Source: Porphyromonadaceae bacterium UBA7048 (GTDB taxonomy: Bacteria > Bacteroidota > Bacteroidia > Bacteroidales > Muribaculaceae). From it: DNA of 52,248 nt. Position numbers and translations under genes: made by a program. Every line of letters begins with the position of its first letter. Position 1 is the stretch's first letter. The stretch spans positions 30,714 through 82,961 of the forward strand of contig DLAL01000066.1 in assembly GCA_002493945.1 (NCBI GenBank). Reading direction: 5' to 3'. This document shows positions 42,874 to 51,361 of this stretch, one piece after another. Below the pieces are notes generated by a model. The model worked only from the letters and a program-made list of their open reading frames with translations. It made no database searches and had not been told where the DNA came from.

Positions 42874-42881
42874 CAAAAGTA
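42874..42881 (-). promoter_or_regulatory. -7 element of the pdxJ-exbBD-tonB-tcdA unit
   Basis: TACTTTTG on the minus strand, 85 bp before the pdxJ ATG. It overlaps the upstream region of the divergent ACT-like gene. Confidence 0.6.
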
Positions 42882-42909
42882 CTGAGAAATTATAAAACGA
42901 CGAAAGATT

Positions 42910-43296
42910 TTGCCCGCAAATAACAACAAGTTTCCGCAAAACGATTACTTCTACCCTCCGGTGGCCGAGAGTTCGAGACTTCTGATAGGGTGCAGCCGGG
43001 AGGATTACTCGGCCTCACGGATAGCCCGTGCGGTGGAGGACTGCGACGCGCACCTGCTGAATCTCAACATCACCGCCAGGCCTGACAAGACCGGCGACGA
43101 GGAGGGTGAGGCTTTCCGCCTGCCCTACCAGTATCTGGTGGATATACGCGTGAGCCACCGCAACGCCTCGGGCGTGAAGCGGTCGCTCGAGCGCTACGGC
43201 TACGACGTGCTCGACATACTCTCGGCCGAGCACAGCGAGGACAGCGAGATGATGCGCAAACGGATCGACGAACTTTTCAGATACCTCGAGATATGA
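42910..43296 (+). CDS. ACT-domain-like protein upstream of nadK, apparent TTG start
   Basis: 128 aa if it starts at the TTG at 42910. There is no in-frame ATG before residue 115, and an in-frame TGA lies at 42883. The core (SRLLIGCSREDYSASRIARAVEDCDAHLLNL, VDIRVSHRNASGVKRSLERYGYDV) resembles the ACT-like C-terminal part of the CBS-ACT proteins often found next to nadK and pdxJ in Bacteroidales. The N-terminal CBS pair is missing, so it may be a shortened relative. The ATGA overlap with nadK indicates coupling. The function is unknown. Confidence 0.65.
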   Translation: MPANNNKFPQNDYFYPPVAESSRLLIGCSREDYSASRIARAVEDCDAHLLNLNITARPDKTGDEEGEAFRLPYQYLVDIRVSHRNASGVKRSLERYGYDVLDILSAEHSEDSEMMRKRIDELFRYLEI

Positions 43297-44159
43297 GAAT
43301 AGCAATCTACGGCAGCCGCCGCCAGCAGGGGGCGTTCGACTATGTGGCCCGCTTCCTTGACAAGCTGGCGCGCCGCGGCGACAGCATAGTGATGCACCGC
43401 AAGCTCTACCGCCATCTGTACGAGTTCATCCCGGCGTCGCTCGCGGCGGTGGGAACGGTGGTCGACGGCCCAGACTTCGAGGCCGACATGGCCGTCAGTC
43501 TCGGCGGCGACGGTACTTTCCTGCGCACGGCCATGTGGGTGGCCGGCAAGCAGATACCCGTCGTGGGCGTCAATACGGGCCATCTGGGCTATCTGGCGCC
43601 GCTGCCCATAGAGTCGCTGCCCGACCTGCCCGAGATGATAGCCGCTGACTTCTTCAGGATAGAGCGCCGCAACATCCTCGAGGTCCTCGAGCCCGAGCTG
43701 CCGCCCGAGACAGGACGCTATGCGCTGAACGAGGTGGCCATCACCAAGGAGGAGTCCGCATCGATGATACAGGCGTCGGTGCGCATAGGCGACTCGCCCC
43801 TTGCCGAGTACCGTGCCGACGGGCTGATTGTGTGCACCTCGACCGGCTCGACGGCCTACAATCTTTCGGTAGGCGGCCCGATAGTGCAGCCGACTCTCGA
43901 CGTGTGCGTCATATCGCCCGTGGCGGCCCACTCGCTGTCGATGCGACCGCTTGTCATCGACGCGTCGGTGCCCGTGGGCATCGTCCCCGACAGCCGTGCG
44001 CGTCACGTGCGCATAGCCCTCGACGGTCGCTCGACCCTCCTCGACGTGGGCACGGAGGTTGTCGTGGCCAACGCTCCCTTCAAAGTATTGCTTCTTCAGC
44101 CGTCGGGCCACGACTTCGCCGAGACCCTGCGCGACAAACTCCACTGGGGCGAGGCATGA
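43293..44159 (+). CDS. nadK: NAD kinase
   Basis: 288 aa. The diagnostic GGDGTF is at 71-76, followed by GVNTGHLGYLAPL and ALNEVAITKE. The C-terminal half has DGLIVCTSTGSTAYNLSVGGPIV, the NAD-binding region. It phosphorylates NAD to NADP in the cytoplasm. It overlaps the upstream ACT-like gene and the downstream YgjP-like gene by ATGA, giving a tight three-gene unit. Confidence 0.95.
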   Translation: MRIAIYGSRRQQGAFDYVARFLDKLARRGDSIVMHRKLYRHLYEFIPASLAAVGTVVDGPDFEADMAVSLGGDGTFLRTAMWVAGKQIPVVGVNTGHLGYLAPLPIESLPDLPEMIAADFFRIERRNILEVLEPELPPETGRYALNEVAITKEESASMIQASVRIGDSPLAEYRADGLIVCTSTGSTAYNLSVGGPIVQPTLDVCVISPVAAHSLSMRPLVIDASVPVGIVPDSRARHVRIALDGRSTLLDVGTEVVVANAPFKVLLLQPSGHDFAETLRDKLHWGEA

Positions 44160-44908
44160 CCGGGTATACCGTGGCTTCGGGGCGCTTCAGCCATCCTGTC
44201 TACGGGACGGTGCGCGTCCGCACGCACTCCACCACACGCCACATATCGGCGCGCTGGGAGTGCTCTGAGCTCGTAGTGGTCGTGCCGCGCAATATTCCTT
44301 ATGACGATTTCATCCGCTTCATCGACGACCGTGAGATACAGCGCAAGGTGCTCGCACGCAAGCCTGCGGCGCGCCTCGAGCCGGGACGCCTCATCGAGGG
44401 CACGTTCTGCGACTTCCTCCTGCGCTACGGCACTCCTGACCGTGCCGGCACGCTGTCGTCTATCCGCGAGGAGAGGAGTCCTTCAGGCCGCGACATGATG
44501 GTCGTCGTCCTGTCCGGGAACGTGCGGCTTCAGGCCGCCACGGAAGCTGTGATGCAGACCTTCCTCAACAATGTGCTCACGCAGGCTGCCACCGCGGCGG
44601 CGTGGAAGTATCTCCTGCCCCATGCCGCCGGGCTTGCCGCGCGCATAGGGCGCGCGCCTCAGCGCTGGGACGTGAAGAACACGCGCCGCGCCCTGGGGCA
44701 GTGCTGCTCCGACGGCTCCATCTATCTGTCGCCCAAAGTGGTGTTCCTTCCCGAAGAACTTGCCGACTACATCGTCTACCACGAGCTGGCGCATCTGTCG
44801 GAGATGAACCACTCGGCGGCTTTCCACCGCCTGTGCGACGCCTACTGCGGAGGCCGTGAGGCCGAGTTTGTGGCGCGTGTCCGCGCCTTCGATTTCCCTA
44901 TACGATAG
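44156..44908 (+). CDS. YgjP-like zinc metallopeptidase-domain protein (DUF45)
   Basis: 250 aa starting on the ATGA overlap with nadK. The zinc motif HELAH is at 209-213 (YIVYHELAHLSEMNHSAAFH), with a further His at 219, and the family region KNTRRALGQCCSDGSIYLSPKVVFLP lies before it. This matches the YgjP/DUF45 SprT-like fold; activity is mostly unproven. Its stop abuts the stop of the convergent DUF2284 gene with no gap. Confidence 0.87.
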   Translation: MTGYTVASGRFSHPVYGTVRVRTHSTTRHISARWECSELVVVVPRNIPYDDFIRFIDDREIQRKVLARKPAARLEPGRLIEGTFCDFLLRYGTPDRAGTLSSIREERSPSGRDMMVVVLSGNVRLQAATEAVMQTFLNNVLTQAATAAAWKYLLPHAAGLAARIGRAPQRWDVKNTRRALGQCCSDGSIYLSPKVVFLPEELADYIVYHELAHLSEMNHSAAFHRLCDAYCGGREAEFVARVRAFDFPIR

Positions 44909-45433
44909 TCAGTACATCAGCGCCGTGACGATGTGCAGCCGTGGCGGAAGCATGCCGTCGCGTCCCCATTCGAGCTTTATGCCGAAGAGGCGCTCAAGCG
45001 TCAGCGATATGTCGAAGCCTAAGGCCTCGAGCGACGGCCGCACCTTGTCGGGATGCAGACAGGGCAGTCCCGACGCGCGGCGGCAAGGGGCGTCGCCGCA
45101 GTGCAGGCAGCGCCCTATGGTGGCCGACGCGCGTCCGCCGGTGGTGTGCTCGGCTTCGAGCAGACGGCTCTCCATGGCCCGGCGCACGGGTGCGAGCAGG
45201 GCCTCGGCACGGTCGGCCGGAGTGCCCGGCGGCACGTCGACCGGCGTGACGTAGACGGTGATGCGCCGGTAGCGCGCCGGCATGTCGCCGGCGTCGGAGG
45301 CCAGCGGCGGACATGACCAGCTGCGTCCGTAGGCCGGACAGGCGCGGCAGCACGCCTCGAAGCGGGGCACGTCGCGGAAGTCCCTGATATACTCGGTCAG
45401 GTCTATGTCGGCGGAAAGGGTGTCGGGGAACAT
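44909..45433 (-). CDS. DUF2284 cysteine-rich metal-binding protein
   Basis: 174 aa from the ATG at 45433; a GTG three codons upstream is open. Cys-rich motifs CRACPAYGRSWSCPP and CLHCGDAPCRRASGLPC are those of DUF2284 (predicted metal-binding), probably holding an iron-sulfur cluster or another metal. The family has no assigned reaction. The -7 box at 45470-45463 leaves about 20 nt of leader, which supports the ATG choice. Confidence 0.85.
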   Translation of the reverse strand: MFPDTLSADIDLTEYIRDFRDVPRFEACCRACPAYGRSWSCPPLASDAGDMPARYRRITVYVTPVDVPPGTPADRAEALLAPVRRAMESRLLEAEHTTGGRASATIGRCLHCGDAPCRRASGLPCLHPDKVRPSLEALGFDISLTLERLFGIKLEWGRDGMLPPRLHIVTALMY

Positions 45434-45462
45434 AAATGGCACTTAAAAAATATGTTTTTCAG

Positions 45463-45470
45463 CAAAATTA
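45463..45470 (-). promoter_or_regulatory. -7 element of the DUF2284 gene
   Basis: TAATTTTG on the minus strand, 29 bp before the start codon. No -33 match is evident. Confidence 0.55.
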
Positions 45471-45604
45471 CGGTTTTTGCGCTTTGTCGGAAAAATTTTT
45501 GGTGAAAATTTATGCCATTCGTGTAATAAATCTTTTTTTCACGCGTCTTATGAATAAAACGCTAAACCTCTAAACAGTGTTTTCGGCAATCTACAATCAA
45601 TCGT

Positions 45605-46273
45605 ATGATAAAACTTAGGAAAGTAAACAAAACCTACCCCGGCGCCGTACCCCTGCACGTGCTCCGCGACATCGACCTCGACATCGCGCGGGGCGAGCTG
45701 GTGTCCATCATGGGCGCATCGGGATCGGGAAAGTCGACGCTGCTGAACATCCTCGGCATCCTCGACAACTATGACAGCGGCGACTACTACCTCGACGGTG
45801 TCCTCATCAAGGACCTGGGCGAGAACCGCGCCGCCGAGCTGCGCAACCGCATGATAGGGTTCGTCTTCCAGTCGTTCAACCTCATCAGCTACAAGAACGC
45901 CCTCGAGAATGTGGCGCTCCCGCTCTTCTATCAGGGCGTGAGCCGCCGCAAGCGCAATGCTCTGGCCATGGCCCAGCTCGAGCGCATGGGACTGGCCGAC
46001 CGCGCCCACCATCTCCCCGGCGAGCTCTCGGGCGGCCAGAAGCAGCGTGTGGCCATAGCACGCGCGCTGGTGACTAATCCGTCGATAATCCTCGCCGACG
46101 AGCCCACGGGCGCCCTCGACTCCCACACCTCGCGCGAGGTCATCGAGGTATTCCGCCGGCTCAACGCCGAGGGCATGACCATAGTCATCGTCACCCACGA
46201 CCCCGGAGTGGGCGAGTCGACCAACCGTATAATCCGTATCGTCGACGGACAGATAGTGAACGACAATGCTTGA
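45605..46273 (+). CDS. MacB-type ABC transporter ATPase
   Basis: 222 aa. Walker A GASGSGKST is at 37-45, Q-loop Gln89, signature LSGGQ at 141-145, Walker B IILADEP at 161-167 and switch His198 (VTHDP). It has the MacB/LolD type of sequence. It starts a five-gene exporter operon and overlaps the first permease by 8 bp. A 7-codon frame just upstream (about 45550-45573) is open but unproven. I see no clear TAnnTTTG promoter in 45471-45604. Confidence 0.93.
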   Translation: MIKLRKVNKTYPGAVPLHVLRDIDLDIARGELVSIMGASGSGKSTLLNILGILDNYDSGDYYLDGVLIKDLGENRAAELRNRMIGFVFQSFNLISYKNALENVALPLFYQGVSRRKRNALAMAQLERMGLADRAHHLPGELSGGQKQRVAIARALVTNPSIILADEPTGALDSHTSREVIEVFRRLNAEGMTIVIVTHDPGVGESTNRIIRIVDGQIVNDNA

Positions 46274-47483
46274 CCTATTCCGCGAAATAGCACAGAGCAT
46301 GCGCAACAACAGGCTGCGCACCGCTCTTACGGGCGTGGCCGTGGCATGGGGCATATTCATGCTCATCCTCCTTCTGGGCGCCGCCCGTGGTCTGATCAAC
46401 GCGCAGGACGACAGCTTCACCCGGCAGATGTCGAACACCATCACCTTCTTCAACGGCCGCACGGGCATGCCCTTCAAGGGCTATCCCGAGAACCGTCTGA
46501 TCAACTTCAGGGAGTCCGACATCAATCCTATCCGCAAGGAGATATCCAGCGTGAGCAACGTCGAGGTGACCGGCTCGGTCGACACCGTCGTCATCACCAC
46601 CATGAAGGGGGCCATCTCGCGCGGCTTCAATGCCGTCTATCCCCGCACCGCCACAGACCAGCGGCTGAAAATCGTGGCCGGCCGCTTCATCAATGACCGC
46701 GACATAGCCGAGTGCCGCCGTTCGATGGTGATATACCGCGGCTATGCCGACGAGCACTTCGGCAGTCCCGGGAAAGCCGTGGGGCAGACCGTGAAGTGCT
46801 GGAAACTGGCATGGACCATCGTGGGCGTCTACGACAATCCGTGGCGCACCGACACCTACGCCCCCTACACCACGTACAAGGCCCTGACGGGATTCAACGA
46901 TCAGGCATACCGCCTCACCGTCACTCTCGACGGTCTCCGGACAGAGGAGGACGCCACCATGGCCGAGGACAGCGTGCGCGCACAGCTGGCCGAGCTCCAC
47001 GAGTTCCATCCCGACGACCGCCGTGCCGTCTGGGTGTGGAACCGCTTCAAGGACTATCTGAGCCAGACCAAGGCCATGATGATGCTCAACCTGGCCGTGT
47101 GGGTCATCGGCATATTCACCCTCCTGTCGGGCATCGTGGGCGTGAGCAACATCATGTTCGTGAGCGTCCGCGAGCGCACCCACGAGATAGGCATACGCCG
47201 CGCCATCGGCGCCAAGCCGCGCAGCATCCTCGTGCAGATACTCGCCGAGAGCGTGGCCATCACGGCCATGTTCGGCTACATCGGTGTGTTCCTCGGCATG
47301 GTCTCCCTTCAGATTCTCGACTACTTCGTGGGTGAGACCGAGGCCTTCGTCAATCCGACGGTCGACATCTCCATAGCCCTCCAGGTGACCGTGGCTCTGA
47401 TTATAGCCGGAGCCATAGCCGGACTCTTCCCGGCTCTGAAAGCAATCAAAGTGAAACCCGTAGAAGCACTCCGTGACGAATGA
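46266..47483 (+). CDS. MacB-like ABC permease 1
   Basis: 405 aa. One N-terminal membrane helix (about 18-40), a large periplasmic MacB-type domain (about 45-280), and three C-terminal FtsX helices starting at LAVWVIGIFTLLSGIVGVSNIMFVSVRERTHEIGIRRAIGAKP. It ends with the usual IKVKPVEALRDE. The domain layout is that of mechanotransmission transporters working with a MacA adaptor and TolC-like factor. It overlaps the ATPase gene and, by ATGA, the second permease. Confidence 0.92.
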   Translation: MLDLFREIAQSMRNNRLRTALTGVAVAWGIFMLILLLGAARGLINAQDDSFTRQMSNTITFFNGRTGMPFKGYPENRLINFRESDINPIRKEISSVSNVEVTGSVDTVVITTMKGAISRGFNAVYPRTATDQRLKIVAGRFINDRDIAECRRSMVIYRGYADEHFGSPGKAVGQTVKCWKLAWTIVGVYDNPWRTDTYAPYTTYKALTGFNDQAYRLTVTLDGLRTEEDATMAEDSVRAQLAELHEFHPDDRRAVWVWNRFKDYLSQTKAMMMLNLAVWVIGIFTLLSGIVGVSNIMFVSVRERTHEIGIRRAIGAKPRSILVQILAESVAITAMFGYIGVFLGMVSLQILDYFVGETEAFVNPTVDISIALQVTVALIIAGAIAGLFPALKAIKVKPVEALRDE

Positions 47484-48727
47484 AACTGACAATATTCGAC
47501 ATCGAAAACTGGCGTGAGATAGGGGCCACCCTCGCCCGTAACAAGACACGCACACTGATGACGGCGTTCGGCATCTTCTGGGGCACCGCCATGCTGGCCA
47601 TGCTCTGGGGCGGCGCGCAGGGCTTCCGCGGATATATGAGCCGCAACTTCGCCGGCCTGTCCACCAACATGGGCCTGATCTTCCCCAACCAGCGCACGGT
47701 CTCCTACAAAGGCTTCAACAAGGGCTCGTGGTGGTCGATGACCACTGACGACGTCGAGGCCGTCCGCCGCACCGCGCCGGCCATCGACGACATGACCAGC
47801 ATCATACAGAGCTGGGGCCTGGCCTCCCACGCCGACCGCTCGGCACGAGGCACCATTCTCGGCGTCGACGCAGAGTACAGCAGCATCGCCAACCCTATCA
47901 TCGACAAGGGGCGATACATCAACAGTTCCGACGTGGCCGCCTCGCGCAAGGTGGTCGTGGTGGGCCGCAACCGTGCCGTGGACCTCTTCGGCGCCGACGA
48001 CCCGATAGGGCAGTACGTGAGCATCAACGGAGTCAACTTCCTCTGTGTCGGCGTCATGTCGCAGCTCGGCGAGGCATCGGTGATGGGCCGTCTCGACGAT
48101 TCCTATCATCTCCCCTCGTCAATAGTCCGGGTCATGTACAATAAAGGCAACCGCGTCGACGGCATCCTCTTCACCGCTCCGCCGGGACACCGCCCGTCGG
48201 AGAACCGCGGCGCCATACAGCGAGTCATGTCGCGCAACCACTCCATAGCGCCCTCAGACACCGACGCGATGTGGTTCATGGACATCTCGGAGACCTTCGA
48301 GATGATAGAGAAGCTCTTCACTGGCATCTCGCTGCTGGCCCTCTTCGTGGGCGCCGGTACCCTCATGTCGGGCGTCATAGGCGTGGGCAACATCATGTGG
48401 ATCGTGGTCAAGGAGCGCACGCAGGAGTTCGGCATACGGCGCGCCATCGGCGCCAAGCCCCTCGACATCACCGTGCAGGTGCTCTCCGAGAGCATCCTGC
48501 TGACCCTGGTGGCAGGCACGGCGGGCGTATGTTTCGCCGCCATAGTGCTGGGCATAGCCGACAAAGTGACATACGACCCCCTGATGGGCAACGCCGGATT
48601 CGAGCTGCCGTTCGCCACGGCCACCGGCATCGTCCTGCTCTTTTTCGTCCTCGGCTCGGCCGCGGGAACCCTTCCGGCCGTAAGGGCCATGCGCATACGC
48701 CCCATCGAGGCTATCCGCGACAAATGA
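47480..48727 (+). CDS. MacB-like ABC permease 2
   Basis: 415 aa with the same layout as the first permease (N-terminal helix about 20-42, periplasmic domain, C-terminal FtsX helices with LMSGVIGVGNIMWIVVKERTQEFGIRRAIGAKP) and the end MRIRPIEAIRDK. Two distinct permeases with one ATPase suggest a heterodimeric transporter, unlike E. coli MacB, which is a homodimer with fused ATPase. Confidence 0.92.
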   Translation: MKLTIFDIENWREIGATLARNKTRTLMTAFGIFWGTAMLAMLWGGAQGFRGYMSRNFAGLSTNMGLIFPNQRTVSYKGFNKGSWWSMTTDDVEAVRRTAPAIDDMTSIIQSWGLASHADRSARGTILGVDAEYSSIANPIIDKGRYINSSDVAASRKVVVVGRNRAVDLFGADDPIGQYVSINGVNFLCVGVMSQLGEASVMGRLDDSYHLPSSIVRVMYNKGNRVDGILFTAPPGHRPSENRGAIQRVMSRNHSIAPSDTDAMWFMDISETFEMIEKLFTGISLLALFVGAGTLMSGVIGVGNIMWIVVKERTQEFGIRRAIGAKPLDITVQVLSESILLTLVAGTAGVCFAAIVLGIADKVTYDPLMGNAGFELPFATATGIVLLFFVLGSAAGTLPAVRAMRIRPIEAIRDK

Positions 48728-48778
48728 CAATCTACAATCAACATATTTGAAAAAACAATAAAGTCACTGCATAAAACT

Positions 48779-49873
48779 ATGAAAAAAGTATTCCGCATCG
48801 TGCTCTGGGTACTGGTAGCCGCCGTATTCGTCGGCACCTTCGTATTCCTCTACAAGAACTCGCAGGAAGAAGAGGTGCGCTACGCCACTTCGCAGCCATT
48901 CACCGGCTCGGTCGAGAAGTCAACCGTCCTCACAGGCAAAATCGAGCCCCGCGACGAGATAGAAATCAAGCCCCAGATATCGGGCATCATCAGCGAAATC
49001 AACGTGGAGGCCGGCGACATAGTGCACGAGGGCGACATCATAGCCCACATCAAGGTCATCCCCGACGCGTCGTCGCTCTCGTCGGCCGTCAACCGCGTGT
49101 CGACCGCCGAAATCGAACTGTCTGACGCTCAGGTGAAGTATGACCGCGACAAGGCCCTCTACGAGAAGAAAGTGATATCGCGCGAAGAGTACGAGACATC
49201 CAAGAAGACCCTCGACAAGGCGCGTCAGGAACTCGAGGCCGCACGCGACGCCTACGCCATCGTCCGCGAGGGCGTATCGCAGTACAACGCCGGCGAAAGC
49301 AACACCCTGGTGCGCGCCACCATCGACGGCCTCGTCCTCGACGTGCCCGTGAAGGTGGGCTCGTCGGTCATCCAGGCCAATACGATGAACGCCGGCACCA
49401 CCGTGGCGACGCTCGCCGACATGACCAACCTCATATTCAAGGGCAACGTCGACGAGACCGAAGTCGGCCTCCTGCGCACGGGCATGCCCATGAAGATAAC
49501 CATCGGCGCCGTGCCCGAGGTATCGCCTACGGCCGTCATCGAGTATATATCGCCCAAGGGCACCGAGAACTCGGGCGCCAACAGCTTTGAGATAAAGGCC
49601 GCCCTCCAGCTCGACACCCTCGTGTCGCTCCGTGCCGGATACAGCGCCAACGCCGCCGTCATCCTTCAGGAGGCCCGCGACGTGATGCTCATCCCCGAGG
49701 CCGTCACCGAATTCAGCGGCGACAGCACCTTCGTGTATGTCCGCACCGACACCGTGCCTGAGGTGAAGTTCGAGCGCCGTTCCGTGGTCACCGGACTCAG
49801 CGACGGCATCAATATAGAAGTGAAGAGCGGCATCGACTCCACGGCCGTGCTGCGTGCCGAACGTCTCAACTGA
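48779..49873 (+). CDS. MacA/HlyD-type periplasmic adaptor
   Basis: 364 aa. An N-terminal signal anchor (FRIVLWVLVAAVFVGTFVFLY) is followed by the barrel-sandwich lipoyl half (EIKPQISGIISEINVEAGDIVHEGDIIAHI), a coiled-coil hairpin (about 95-160), the second lipoyl half (LVRATIDGLVLDVPVKVGSSV), and a beta-barrel and membrane-proximal domain. It links the ABC permeases to the outer-membrane factor 15 bp downstream. The exported substrate is unknown (antimicrobial peptides, lipids or siderophores are family options). Confidence 0.92.
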   Translation: MKKVFRIVLWVLVAAVFVGTFVFLYKNSQEEEVRYATSQPFTGSVEKSTVLTGKIEPRDEIEIKPQISGIISEINVEAGDIVHEGDIIAHIKVIPDASSLSSAVNRVSTAEIELSDAQVKYDRDKALYEKKVISREEYETSKKTLDKARQELEAARDAYAIVREGVSQYNAGESNTLVRATIDGLVLDVPVKVGSSVIQANTMNAGTTVATLADMTNLIFKGNVDETEVGLLRTGMPMKITIGAVPEVSPTAVIEYISPKGTENSGANSFEIKAALQLDTLVSLRAGYSANAAVILQEARDVMLIPEAVTEFSGDSTFVYVRTDTVPEVKFERRSVVTGLSDGINIEVKSGIDSTAVLRAERLN

Positions 49874-49888
49874 TCATCTGTGCCGCAT

Positions 49889-51184
49889 ATGAAAAAGATA
49901 GCCATCATCATGGCGGCCGCTCTGACCGCCGCCACGGCTTCCGCACGCGAGTGGACCCTCGACGAATGTGTTGACTATGCCGTGTCCCACAACATAGACG
50001 TAGCCCGTCAGCGCCTCAATGCCGATAACGGCGAAATCGCCGTCACGGCCTCCAAGGACGCCTTCCTGCCCAACGTGAGCGGATATGCCTCGCAGGGATT
50101 CAGCTTCGGACGCGGTCTGACGGCCGACAATACCTACGTGAACCGCAACACCTCGTCCTTCTCCATGGGCGCGCAGATGTCGCTGCCCATCTTCCAGGGA
50201 CTCCGCGCCGTCCGTCAGCTCGACTACTCGCGCACGAGTCTCCGTGCCATGCTCGAGCGCTGCGAGGAAGCGCGCGACAACGTCGAGCTGAACGTCATCA
50301 GCCAGTACCTTCAGGCGCTCTATGCCTCCGAGGCAGTGCAGGTGGCGCGCCTCACCCTGAGCATATCGCAGGGCGAGCTGCTGCGCCGTCAGGCACTCCT
50401 CGAGGCCGGCAAGATACCCGAACTTGACATCTATCAGGCCAAGGCGCAGGTGGCTCAGGACGAGCTGAGCGTGGTCAATGCCGCCAACGACAGCATCCTG
50501 GCCCTCCTCGACCTTTCGCAGCTCCTCAACCTGCCCGACGCCTCGGACTTTACCATAGCGCCGCTGCCTGACTCGCGCATGCCGCTGCTCGAGCCCGGCG
50601 AGGTATTCGCCAACGCCATGCGCAACAACCACACCATGCGCGCCGGTATGCTCGAGGAAGAGGCCGCGCGCAAAAACATCGCCGTGGCGCAGAGCGGCTA
50701 CATACCCACCATATCCTTCAGCGCCGGACTCGGCACGAACTACTACCGCACCTCGGGCTTCGAGCAGGAGAGCTTCGGCCAGCAGCTGCGCCACAACTTC
50801 TCCAAGTCGCTGGGCTTCTCGCTGAACGTGCCCATCTTCGATGCCTTCAACACGCGCAACAGCGTGCGCCGCGCACGTGTGCAGGCCGTGTCGGCCGCCC
50901 TCCAGCTCGACGACTCGCGCAACCGCCTGTACAAGTCCATCATGCAGGCCTACACCCAGGCCGAGGGCGCGCACAAGAAGCACGAGGCCGCGGCCAACAC
51001 CGTAGAGTCGACCCGTGCCGCCTTCGACGCCATGCAGGTCAAGTACGACAACGGCCGCGCCAACGCCACCGAGTACGACAAGGCCAAGAACGACTACACC
51101 CAGGCTCTGGCCCAGCAGCTCCAGGCCAAATACGAGGCCATCCTCCGCGCCCGCATCCTCAACTTCTACAACAAGGCGGACTGA
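49889..51184 (+). CDS. TolC-family outer-membrane efflux protein
   Basis: 431 aa from the ATG at 49889 (a GTG three codons earlier is open). Signal peptide ends near ATASA. The start WTLDECVDYAVSHNIDVARQRL and internal repeat YSRTSLRAMLERCEEARDNVELNVISQYLQAL are those of OEP/TolC repeats, which assemble into a trimeric channel-tunnel. It is the last gene of the exporter operon and is followed by a terminator. Confidence 0.92.
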   Translation: MKKIAIIMAAALTAATASAREWTLDECVDYAVSHNIDVARQRLNADNGEIAVTASKDAFLPNVSGYASQGFSFGRGLTADNTYVNRNTSSFSMGAQMSLPIFQGLRAVRQLDYSRTSLRAMLERCEEARDNVELNVISQYLQALYASEAVQVARLTLSISQGELLRRQALLEAGKIPELDIYQAKAQVAQDELSVVNAANDSILALLDLSQLLNLPDASDFTIAPLPDSRMPLLEPGEVFANAMRNNHTMRAGMLEEEAARKNIAVAQSGYIPTISFSAGLGTNYYRTSGFEQESFGQQLRHNFSKSLGFSLNVPIFDAFNTRNSVRRARVQAVSAALQLDDSRNRLYKSIMQAYTQAEGAHKKHEAAANTVESTRAAFDAMQVKYDNGRANATEYDKAKNDYTQALAQQLQAKYEAILRARILNFYNKAD

Positions 51185-51220
51185 GCGCAGTACTGAGAAC
51201 AGGATAGATATAAAATAATC

Positions 51221-51259
51221 AAGCCCCGTCTTCCATGTAATGGATTGCGGGGCTTATTG
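51221..51259 (+). terminator. Terminator of the exporter operon
   Basis: AAGCCCCG (51221-51228) pairs with CGGGGCTT (51248-51255), with an inner TCCAT/ATGGA stem, followed by ATTGTTG. It lies 36 bp after the tolC-like stop. Confidence 0.8.
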
Positions 51260-51290
51260 TTGTGGAATCACGAAATTATTCTTAAATTTG
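51260..51290 (+). promoter_or_regulatory. Promoter of the truncated ATPase gene
   Basis: TTG (51260-51262), a 20-bp spacer, then TAAATTTG (51283-51290), predicting transcription from about 51297. Confidence 0.7.
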
Positions 51291-51317
51291 TGGCTTAGAG
51301 CCACTTTGCCAAATAAG

Positions 51318-51336
51318 GATACAAATGATTTGTATC
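51318..51336. promoter_or_regulatory. Perfect 19-bp palindrome, likely operator
   Basis: GATACAAAT and ATTTGTATC are exact complements around one central base. The site lies about 20 bp after the predicted transcription start and 25 bp before the first usable start codon, a place where a bound repressor would block the gene. Confidence 0.6.
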
Positions 51337-51361
51337 TACAACAATTGCAAAGAAACGTCCT

